5,519 nt of DNA from Bacteroidota bacterium (lineage in GTDB: Bacteria; Bacteroidota; Rhodothermia; Rhodothermales; UBA10348), in assembly GCA_004356265.1 (NCBI GenBank), contig SMXK01000168.1:1-5519 (forward strand), read 5' to 3'. Below, one piece after another: positions 1 through 5,289 of the stretch. The position numbers and the translations under genes were made by a program. A model generated the notes under the pieces. That model did no database searches. It had not been told where the DNA came from and was given only the letters and a program-made list of their open reading frames with translations. Numbering within the stretch: the stretch's first letter is position 1; each line of letters begins with the position of its first letter.

Positions 1-1082
1 AGCTGGAAAAAGACATAGGCCAGATTCACGGCATTGGTATCTTCGAAAAAGTGGGATACGACTTGTCCCATCACCCGACCGGTGTTGATGTGGATGTGTA
101 TGCCACGCCCAAGTCCTGGGGACCGAACTACCTGCATTTCGGTCTCAGCATGGAGGGAGAATTTAATAGTGAAAATGATACCAATTTCATACTTGGATAC
201 ACCCGCACGGAAATGAACCGGTTAGGTGGTGAATGGACCACGTTATTGCAAATCGGCTCTGAGCCTAGAATCCTGAGTTATTTTTATCAGCCCCTGACCA
301 AGAACATGGGTTACTTTGTCCTGCCTGCAATCGCGGTGACAAGGACCAATGTGGGTATATTTTCCGGTGATACTAAACTGGAAGAATATCGATTGCACGA
401 AAATCAAATTGAACTGCTTTTTGGAAAAGAGTTTTCAACCAGAGCCAACCTGGGCTTCGGTATTAATCGAATTAATGGCAAGGCAGACGCCCTGATTAGC
501 GAATCGTCACAATTTGAACAAAATTATGACGATGGCGGTACAATCATAAGATATCGCTACGATACCATTGATGATATTGATTTCCCTTCTTCAGGCGGAG
601 AGATCAGCGCATCTTATTACCAGGCGACTGAAGCATTGGGTGCAGACACAGAATATAAACAATGGCGGTTGAAAGCCAACGTCTTTAAATCTTTCGGCCA
701 CCATACCTTTGGGGTTGGTACCGAGCTCGGCGGAACGGAAGACGGCGTTGCCTCGTTGTCGCGAAAATTTTTCCTGGGTGGCTTTCTCAATATGTCCGGG
801 TTAAGGCAAGACCAGCTGTCCGGCGACTACAAGGGGCTCTTGGGTGCTGTTTACTACAGGAAGTTCGATAGAATAAAACTGCTTCCAGCATACATCGGTG
901 GCACCGCTGAGTATGGTGGCGTCTGGCGGGATAAGGATGATATTTCTGCCAAAAACTCTCTGCTTGGTGGCAGCTTATTTGTCGGATTGGATTCCCCGTT
1001 GGGACCCGTATTAGTCGGATGGGGATATACCGATGAGGGCGATTCTGTATTCTTCGCCAAAATCGGTCGCTTCTTCTACTAA
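1..1082 (+). CDS. Patatin-like phospholipase, C-terminal POTRA end plus Omp85-type barrel (5' partial)
   Basis: The frame is open from the left edge (first full codon at 3) to TAA at 1080-1082, giving 359 visible residues, so the gene begins outside the window; the GTG at 51 is internal. The first ~40 residues match the end of the single POTRA module that follows the patatin domain in RssA/PlpD-type proteins (pieces DIGQIHGIGIFEKVGYDL and SWGPNYLHFGL). The rest alternates like a 16-strand BamA/Omp85 barrel, with a typical late segment (FFLGGFLNMSGLRQDQLSG), a SPLGPVLVGWGY strand pair and a C-terminal beta-signal ending KIGRFFY with a terminal aromatic residue. In this family an N-terminal patatin lipase (G-x-S-x-G and D-G) is attached to the barrel in the outer membrane, as in type Vd autotransporters; the lipase part is inferred, not seen. 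The stop overlaps the next start as TAATG, suggesting an operon. An Omp85 protein without a patatin domain (TamA-like) is the main alternative. Confidence 0.8.
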   Translation, partial: LEKDIGQIHGIGIFEKVGYDLSHHPTGVDVDVYATPKSWGPNYLHFGLSMEGEFNSENDTNFILGYTRTEMNRLGGEWTTLLQIGSEPRILSYFYQPLTKNMGYFVLPAIAVTRTNVGIFSGDTKLEEYRLHENQIELLFGKEFSTRANLGFGINRINGKADALISESSQFEQNYDDGGTIIRYRYDTIDDIDFPSSGGEISASYYQATEALGADTEYKQWRLKANVFKSFGHHTFGVGTELGGTEDGVASLSRKFFLGGFLNMSGLRQDQLSGDYKGLLGAVYYRKFDRIKLLPAYIGGTAEYGGVWRDKDDISAKNSLLGGSLFVGLDSPLGPVLVGWGYTDEGDSVFFAKIGRFFY

Positions 1083-1393
1083 TGTCGTGCTTTCCACAGA
1101 TGAAACTGTTGACTAGTCCAGTATCTGTTCGAACGATCATTAATCCACAATTATTAACAACTTTAGCTCACCAAATTGTCATCCTGTTGGCGGTTTTCAT
1201 GATATCGCCCCTAAAAGCAGCACCGGATTCAACGCTTGCTGTTATCTATGAAAAACTTGAGAGACCATCCCAGCATTGGGCTTATGTGTTGGAAACAGGA
1301 GACGATGCGCTACTGGCGAGAGTTCATCTGATTCGACACGCGCAATCGACAATCAACATCCAGACGTTTATACGAGATTCAAATAGAGATTAG
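1082..1393 (+). pseudogene. Phospholipase D-family protein, truncated N-terminal remnant
   Basis: The ATG overlaps the stop of the upstream barrel gene (TAATG), which points to translational coupling; an in-frame ATG at 1100 is the alternative start. Residues ~29-47 form a hydrophobic signal peptide (LAHQIVILLAVFMISPLKA) with probable cleavage before APDS. What follows resembles the start of periplasmic PLD-superfamily proteins: an ESL/DALLAR-like helix (ETGDDALLARVHLIRHAQ) and the first core strand STINIQTFI, which in the family is usually followed by W-x-x-D/N-x-x-G. Here the frame ends at TAG (1391-1393) after 103 residues, whereas members normally run to several hundred residues and carry two H-x-K-x4-D motifs; neither is present. 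No frame in the next ~80 bases continues the family pattern, so a rearrangement breakpoint is more likely than a one-base frameshift. The product would be catalytically dead. The family call rests on pattern memory of a short segment. Confidence 0.6.
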
Positions 1394-1458
1394 GTATCGT
1401 TCCATCTATGACGATGACCCCATCAAGAGAGAATTACTTATCCCCCTTATGTAACCCT
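1394..1458. other. Convergent intergenic gap at a probable recombination breakpoint
   Basis: These 65 bases separate the truncated plus-strand PLD gene from the minus-strand immunity-like gene. One plus frame reads through here as RYRSIYDDDPIKRELLIPLM before TAA at about 1452-1454; it has no start of its own and I do not recognise it. A 5-bp inverted repeat (ATCGT 1396-1400, ACGAT 1411-1415) has a 10-nt loop and no T-run, so it is not a convincing terminator for either gene. Confidence 0.3.
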
Positions 1459-1911
1459 CTAAAACAATCGCGCAAATCTGCTGATAATCATCGAGTCGCT
1501 GGCATCGTTTAACTGTGACCACCTGGCATACTCACGGTCGAACGTCTTCCGGTGCATACCTTTCTTCGGATAAAAGAAGGCCCCCTCTTCGTCAAAGTAC
1601 CGCGCCTCAATCTTGTCCATCTTCCTGACAATTCTGTCATAGCGATTCTCAAGGCTTGATGCGTCCGAATGAAGCTCTTCTGGGTGCTCGTTCAGAAACT
1701 TAGTTACTATTTTTACCGTCTGATCGCCAGTTGTACCAAACGCAGAGCATATCGAGAATTTACGTGGCCTCCACCCTTCCTCCTGCCTCTCAGACCGGTG
1801 CCAGACTTGCCTCGTGAGATCATAATCAAGGACACCTTCGATGTACCCGACGCAAAGAGCTTTAGCTTTAGCACCTCCGTTGCAGGCAGTTCTTATCTTA
1901 CTGAAATGCAA
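1459..1911 (-). CDS. Rap1a/Tai-family immunity-like protein, atypical ends
   Basis: This 150-residue minus-strand frame can start only at TTG (1911-1909), which lacks a Shine-Dalgarno sequence; the frame is open back to a TAA at about 1962 with no ATG or GTG. The core matches the Rap1a/Tai pattern: C10-NGG, then ALC20-VGYIEGVLD, KFSIC55, a G-x-T-x-x-Q-like turn (GTTGDQTVKIV) and FLNEHPEELHSDASSL. Known members are periplasmic immunity proteins that neutralise type VI secretion amidase effectors and bear signal peptides. No signal peptide can be read here, and the usual C-terminal end after the HPE helix (an AL..FPC-like segment with the last cysteine) is replaced by ~63 charged residues that I do not recognise. 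No effector gene lies next to it. It could be an orphan immunity gene, a divergent member with a different start, or a decayed or fused remnant. The fold assignment is moderately firm; expression is doubtful. Confidence 0.55.
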   Translation of the reverse strand: MHFSKIRTACNGGAKAKALCVGYIEGVLDYDLTRQVWHRSERQEEGWRPRKFSICSAFGTTGDQTVKIVTKFLNEHPEELHSDASSLENRYDRIVRKMDKIEARYFDEEGAFFYPKKGMHRKTFDREYARWSQLNDASDSMIISRFARLF

Positions 1912-2005
1912 TGGGTCGTCTGTAGGAGATTCGCCATAATCCCGATGGGAGATTAGCCTTTAAAATAGAGCATTTCGAGAATAAGTAATTTAAACCGCAT
2001 TTTCC

Positions 2006-2015
2006 CGAAATTTCG
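2006..2015. repeat. Perfect 10-bp palindrome CGAAATTTCG
   Basis: CGAAATTTCG reads the same on both strands and overlaps a second palindrome, TTTCGAAA (2011-2018). It lies about 95 bp upstream of the TTG of the minus-strand immunity-like gene, where a repressor operator could sit. It may equally be chance in AT-rich DNA. Confidence 0.25.
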
Positions 2016-2036
2016 AAAGTATCCTGGCAAAGAAAT

Positions 2037-2055
2037 CTTAGACAGAAAGTCTAGG
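2037..2055. repeat. Short hairpin CTTAGAC-AGAAA-GTCTAGG
   Basis: A 7-bp stem with one T-G wobble pair (2037-2043 with 2049-2055) closes a 5-nt AGAAA loop. There is no T-run on the 3' side on either strand, so it does not qualify as an intrinsic terminator. Confidence 0.3.
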
Positions 2056-2140
2056 GTAACAGCTTGTCGGTTCTTGTTGGTCAATGTCTGTAAAGGTTCT
2101 GATCCAATGGGCTACAGACCGTTGGGTTCCGAGGTCGTGA

Positions 2141-2361
2141 CGTTGCACACCATCGACCTACCACCGCCGACTGCCAGATGGATTCGTGGTCGCACTATTC
2201 GCGACCATCTATTCGTCGATTCGGTTCCTCTTCGATTTTCTACGTGTCAATGAGGCTACATATGCTGGTCTGACACCGGGTCAGTGGATGGCTATACTGT
2301 TTTTTTTATCGGGTTGTGGGGATGGATACGGATTCTCTCCCATCCTTCTGAACCGCGTTGA
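2141..2361 (+). pseudogene. lgt: Prolipoprotein diacylglyceryl transferase (Lgt), C-terminal remnant with frameshift
   Basis: The frame opens after TGA (2138-2140) and is recognisable from about 2168: RLPDGFVVALF, then IRFLFDFLR, then YAGLTPGQWMAI. These match the last two membrane segments of Lgt, where a DG-F-x-x-ALF helix, an R-F-L/x-x-F-x-R motif and a (T-P/M)-G-Q-W helix follow each other. Lgt transfers diacylglycerol from phosphatidylglycerol to the lipobox cysteine of lipoproteins in the inner membrane. At a run of eight T (2300-2307) the reading frame goes wrong. Shifting by one base continues the last helix as IGLWGWIRILSHPSEPR to TGA at 2359-2361, whereas the unshifted frame becomes polar and ends at 2407. 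The N-terminal two thirds, with the conserved Arg and His of the active site, is missing upstream. It is therefore a non-functional fragment; the genuine essential lgt should be elsewhere. The T8 slip itself could be a sequencing error. Confidence 0.55.
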
Positions 2362-2537
2362 AGAAAAAGAAGTGTACCGAATCACCCTTCAGAGCCCAAG
2401 TATTTGAAAAAGATCCCGGCGATGATTCAGCTAAGCAACCGCAAAAATGTAAAATCATCCCTGCCCGGCAGGACAAATGGAATAGTCTAAATACCGAACC
2501 CACCGTACAACTATTGATTGATGGCATTCTGTGGTGA
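2352..2537 (+). pseudogene. Start-less protein-like open frame, unknown
   Basis: Sixty-one codons are open between TGA (2349-2351) and TGA (2535-2537), with no ATG, GTG or ribosome site. The middle and end read like real protein (FEKDPGDDSAKQPQKCKI and WNSLNTEPTVQLLIDGILW). An open run of this length is not rare by chance. The case for a gene remnant rests on its position directly behind the lgt fragment and on a similar frame downstream. I do not recognise a family. Confidence 0.2.
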
Positions 2538-2564
2538 ATCCGAAACCAGTTACATAATTCCTTG

Positions 2565-2583
2565 ACTCAGTGGTACTCAGTGG
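2565..2583. repeat. Tandem duplication of ACTCAGTGGT (1.9 copies)
   Basis: ACTCAGTGGT at 2565-2574 is followed directly by ACTCAGTGG at 2575-2583 without mismatch. It falls at the start of the second start-less frame, next to the stop that opens it, and could be a replication-slippage scar. Confidence 0.6.
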
Positions 2584-2739
2584 AGACTCCAGCCGGGTAA
2601 TATCAATTTCACCACAGACATCATAGAGTTCTCCGTTGATTTGGGCGAAACATTCTGGGGAAAATGTGCATTAAACGCTCTTTTTTCGGAGTATCATACA
2701 CTACTAGATCCACGTCTCTCGCTTTCCGATTGGAACTAA
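2566..2739 (+). pseudogene. Second start-less protein-like open frame, unknown
   Basis: Fifty-seven codons are open between TGA (2563-2565) and TAA (2737-2739), again without a start codon. The residues look natural: TQWRLQPGNINFTTDIIEFS followed by VDLGETFWGKCALNAL and a YHTLLDPRLSLSDWN end. It lies in a different frame from the one ending at 2537; joining the two through the short ESETSYIIP stretch between them would give one continuous sequence. It could thus be the C-terminal end of the same decayed gene. The family is unknown and the coding status uncertain. Confidence 0.22.
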
Positions 2740-2835
2740 TCACGACTCGCACCTCCCTAGCTTTTGTAGTACATAGGTTTGCGAGCAACCGACGAATGTC
2801 TTAATCGGTCGTTCTAATACAGTGTTAGAAATCGC

Positions 2836-2840
2836 AGGAG
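2836..2840 (+). promoter_or_regulatory. Shine-Dalgarno AGGAG that fixes the lipoprotein start
   Basis: AGGAG lies 8 nt before GTG at 2849, a near-ideal spacing. The upstream in-frame GTG at 2822 has no purine-rich site before it, so 2849 is the better start. No convincing -35/-10 promoter could be set upstream; TTGACT at 2562-2567 lacks a -10 box at proper distance. Confidence 0.6.
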
Positions 2841-2848
2841 TTACGAAT

Positions 2849-3931
2849 GTGACACACATCGACGCGGTTCAACAAACATCAGCGCGGACTACGCTGGCGC
2901 TTGGAACTATCACCCTGAGTCTTCTGTTTCTGGAAGCTTGTTTTCCACAGGAGAAACTCACCATCGAGGTTATTGGTGCCGAGTACAACGAAAAACCAGT
3001 GCTCCGCCGAACAGGTTCCGATGGAGCCCTCGGCGATGCCAGGTTTGGCCCGTACTTCGACGGCAGTTACATAGTCGGTGATACTGATACTAAAGAAAGC
3101 GTCGCACTCCTGCAGCCGATTTTAGAAGCTAACGGCCAACAAGCGCTCCTGAAATCGGACTGCTACTGGGCGAGGGATAACGATGGGTTCGTGGCTAATT
3201 GGGAACTCGTTGTGGAATTGAGGCGCGAGTCGCTGCACTTGACCTGCGACTCCCCCGTTACCGTCGGAACGTGTCGCCTCAACAATCCTATTGACGGCAG
3301 TCCACTAGTGTTTCAAATTGAGGACCCTCCCAACTGCCCCCCGCAGGATTCGTCCACCTTGATGGAGATTTCGGGATCAGTGGATGCAATCGGAGGCTCC
3401 CGCGCGTGGGCCATGCCCGCAGGGCCATTTCCACTCCTTTTGAATGAGGATTTGCATGTTTACAAGGCCACATTCCGTGGCAGCACTCTTCCCGCTGGTT
3501 TCGACGATCGTGACGGGACGTGTCAGCTAGGCGATTTTACAGGTCCCGCGACCGCCACAACATTGCCCGGCTGTCAACAGGAGGGCCTTCACCCGACCTG
3601 CGCAGCACGCTGCGCACTCCAAGGCATCGAAAACGCCCTTTACAGTGTCTCGATTCCGGGCGTCAGTCCGGACCTCGAATTGTTGCCTGCGATAAGGCTC
3701 GTGCCTCAGGGTGGGCGCACGATTGCACGACAAATGACCCGGATCGCTAATACGACTTATCGATGGAGCACGAATGCAGAGGGACCAGAGTGCCACCTGA
3801 TCTTAGAAGAAGACGAAATAGTACCGTCAAAACAATTCTACAATTGTCGCTGGCATGAAAATTTCAGCAAGGATATCCGGGTGGAAGTGTTCGCTTGTTT
3901 GTCAAGACCAGTACCGGAGAACAAGCTCTGA
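2849..3931 (+). CDS. Cys-rich putative outer-membrane lipoprotein, unknown function
   Basis: With the GTG start at 2849 the product has 360 residues. Residues ~14-30 form a hydrophobic signal segment (TTLALGTITLSLLFLEA) ending in a possible lipobox L28-E29-A30-C31. Glu at -2 is unusual, so lipidation is probable rather than certain. Phe at +2, not Asp, would favour outer-membrane sorting. The mature part holds 11 further cysteines, suggesting disulfides in the periplasm or outside. No catalytic motif is visible. The sequence looks like successive small beta-rich modules; the last (residues ~303-349) has YRW, a Cys pair at 315 and 333, and a strand IRVEVFA. A related-looking module stands at the start of the next frame (Cys 23 and 38), as if this were one repeat protein cut in two. 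The frame ends at TGA 3929-3931, overlapping ATG 3931. Codon and base use are more GC-rich than in the genes on the left. Confidence 0.72.
   Translation: MTHIDAVQQTSARTTLALGTITLSLLFLEACFPQEKLTIEVIGAEYNEKPVLRRTGSDGALGDARFGPYFDGSYIVGDTDTKESVALLQPILEANGQQALLKSDCYWARDNDGFVANWELVVELRRESLHLTCDSPVTVGTCRLNNPIDGSPLVFQIEDPPNCPPQDSSTLMEISGSVDAIGGSRAWAMPAGPFPLLLNEDLHVYKATFRGSTLPAGFDDRDGTCQLGDFTGPATATTLPGCQQEGLHPTCAARCALQGIENALYSVSIPGVSPDLELLPAIRLVPQGGRTIARQMTRIANTTYRWSTNAEGPECHLILEEDEIVPSKQFYNCRWHENFSKDIRVEVFACLSRPVPENKL
3859..3865 (+). other. Possible -1 slippery heptamer A AAT TTC
   Basis: In the lipoprotein frame the codons read GAA AAT TTC, so 3859-3865 has the X XXY YYZ form. The -1 frame that leads into the next gene becomes open exactly at 3859, since its last stop is TGA at 3856-3858. 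No downstream stimulator is apparent, and this heptamer is not among the efficient bacterial slip sites. The strand IRVEVFA encoded after it in the original frame looks native, which argues against slipping here. It may be coincidence. Confidence 0.15.
3916..3931 (+). promoter_or_regulatory. Ribosome site and TGATG stop-start overlap
   Basis: GGAG (3916-3919) stands 11 nt before ATG 3931-3933, a slightly long spacing. The A of this ATG is the last base of the upstream TGA (3929-3931). This arrangement is typical of translational coupling and supports 3931 as a real start. An in-frame TTG at 3895 with GGAAG (3883-3887) is a weaker alternative. Confidence 0.45.
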
Positions 3932-5289
3932 TGCCATCTGCCCCGCTCGTTGTCCGGGCTTTCGATCCTCGTAGAAATGCTGAGGAAAGCTGGACATGCA
4001 ACTTCGACGACTCTGGCACGATCGACAATCTGAGAAATGAATGCACGGGGGTCTCCCGCGGAGCCAGGGTCCCACTTATGGTAACGCCTACCTATTGGTC
4101 AGATGCCTATCTCTGGGCAGTTACAAATTCAGTGCCGATGACCGCGCCTCTGCAGTGGAGCGTGGATCTCGACGCTTCAGCAATCCCCGCGGACAGCAAC
4201 GTGTACATCGAGTTTTCGCTCAAAGTGCTTACTGGCAAGGCGCTGACGTCCGTTGACAACGCAGACCTCGGCCGCAAACGTGTCGGTCGAACTGTAGGCC
4301 GATCAATCCTGCTGACCAATTTCGGCGATGCCGTCACGCGCATCGACAAACTCGAGTTGGTTGGGCCGAATCGAGACGATTTCCGATATCGTGTGCTCGA
4401 AAAAAGGCTGCAGAAACTGGAGGTTTCTGTCGAAATATCAGAGCAACCCGGAGGCATTTTAACAGTCGAACTTGCCGACTCCGCACGAGACCAGCTGTCG
4501 TTGTTCGAATCTCACCGTGGAGCGATCGAAAGCCGCCTCGAACTGCATTCACCGGTTGAGACTGCCTTGGCGATAGCGATAGCGGACCGCCAAATTGAGG
4601 CTGCGCGCGCTGCAAACCCTCGTTTCACACCAACCGAATCGGCATCCGTCACCGCCACTGTGAATCCGAGATTTCGCGAGAATCCAGTGGTAAGGAGGTC
4701 AGGAGAGAGTTTGTTATTCACAAAACCGCTGCCTTTTACTGTCGCGCCCGGTGAAAGTGTCGAGATATTCCTTACCATGACGCCCTCCGCACCCGGACCA
4801 CGACGAGCAGAACTGCGAATTGACATCATTGATGAAGCACGCACTCTCCGCGGGATGCTTGTGTCGAGCATCTTCGGCTACGGACTACAGGGCCCGGCCC
4901 TGGTGATGTTTCCTGCAACAACTATCGTGATTCCCCGTCCACACAGGCCCAATTCCACGGAAAGTGCTGTCTTATTGATCAACAACGGCGACATGGCTGC
5001 CAGCCGCATGAGTATTGCGATTAACGGGCCCGACGCCAGACGCTTTACACTCCTTAGTGCACACGCTGCAGAGCGCGAGATTTTACCGGGCAGCGATGAG
5101 CGGTTTCAATTAAAGCTAAGGAACCGCTGTGCGGCTGTTGCGTTCAGCGCTGCGGACTCGACGACTACTCCGGCTTGGCATGCTTCGTTGGATATCGACA
5201 CGGACGAAGGTCAGTTGAGCGTCGAGTTGGTTGGCCTGCCAATGGATTGTAATCATGACATGTTACTCGACCTGTTAAGAACAAACTGA
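3931..5289 (+). CDS. ASH/HYDIN-type (choice-of-anchor D-like) beta-sandwich repeat protein
   Basis: Starting at ATG 3931 this gives 452 residues; the frame is open back to 3859. Residues ~118-156 (SILLTNFGDAVTRIDKLEL, then GPNRDDFRYRV) show the T/I-N-x-G ... G-P-x-x-x-D-F signature of ASH/HYDIN-like immunoglobulin folds. The same signature recurs at ~333-375 (VLLINNGDM, INGPDARRF), followed by LPGSDERFQLKL and a closing ASLDID...VELVGL strand pair. PLPFTVAPGESVEIFLTM and a PGPRRAELRI strand (~267-300) complete the first domain, so it carries an insertion at ~157-266 containing a likely helix (IADRQIEAARAANP). Such domains are structural adhesion or scaffold modules; no enzyme motif is seen. 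There is no signal peptide, although domain type and cysteines suggest export. This fits either loss of the leader by a frameshift from the upstream lipoprotein frame, or a cytoplasmic or otherwise exported partner. Most likely it belongs to the same ancestral protein. Confidence 0.68.
   Translation: MPSAPLVVRAFDPRRNAEESWTCNFDDSGTIDNLRNECTGVSRGARVPLMVTPTYWSDAYLWAVTNSVPMTAPLQWSVDLDASAIPADSNVYIEFSLKVLTGKALTSVDNADLGRKRVGRTVGRSILLTNFGDAVTRIDKLELVGPNRDDFRYRVLEKRLQKLEVSVEISEQPGGILTVELADSARDQLSLFESHRGAIESRLELHSPVETALAIAIADRQIEAARAANPRFTPTESASVTATVNPRFRENPVVRRSGESLLFTKPLPFTVAPGESVEIFLTMTPSAPGPRRAELRIDIIDEARTLRGMLVSSIFGYGLQGPALVMFPATTIVIPRPHRPNSTESAVLLINNGDMAASRMSIAINGPDARRFTLLSAHAAEREILPGSDERFQLKLRNRCAAVAFSAADSTTTPAWHASLDIDTDEGQLSVELVGLPMDCNHDMLLDLLRTN

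Larger units (their letters stand above)
1912..2140. other. Gene-free stretch upstream of the immunity-like gene
   Basis: No frame on either strand holds recognisable coding sequence. It contains the AT-rich upstream region of the minus-strand gene (AATTTAAA-like tracts around 1988-1994), a 10-bp palindrome and a short hairpin listed separately. I could not find a -35/-10 pair with good spacing in either direction. Confidence 0.4.

Noticed and set aside
787..1140. Minus-strand open frame opposite the barrel gene (and the shorter one at 854-1060)
   Set aside because: Arg/His/Pro-rich translation without family signals, antisense to a well-supported barrel; a shadow frame.
1669..1956. Plus-strand open frame opposite the immunity-like gene
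   Set aside because: Antisense to the Rap1a-like signature and without a ribosome site or motif; only the minus-strand translation makes sense.
2562..2603. TTGACT followed by TAATAT as a promoter
   Set aside because: The boxes are about 30 bp apart, far beyond the usual 16-18 bp, and no gene start follows closely.
2788..2809. Inverted repeat ACCGA ... TCGGT upstream of the lipoprotein start
   Set aside because: Only 5 bp of stem with a 12-nt loop; too weak to call an operator or riboswitch.
1394..2820. CRISPR array, integron attC site, tRNA or insertion-sequence ends in the debris zone
   Set aside because: No regularly spaced repeats, no tRNA-like cloverleaf, no R'/L' attC-type inverted pairs and no matched terminal inverted repeats were found by eye.
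3520..3796. Alternative frames on both strands inside the lipoprotein gene
   Set aside because: They lack starts with ribosome sites and motifs, and lie within a continuous Cys-rich secreted-protein frame.
4107..4871. Three overlapping minus-strand frames opposite the ASH-repeat gene
   Set aside because: Ser/Arg-rich low-information translations typical of shadows of GC-rich coding DNA; the plus strand carries the domain signatures.
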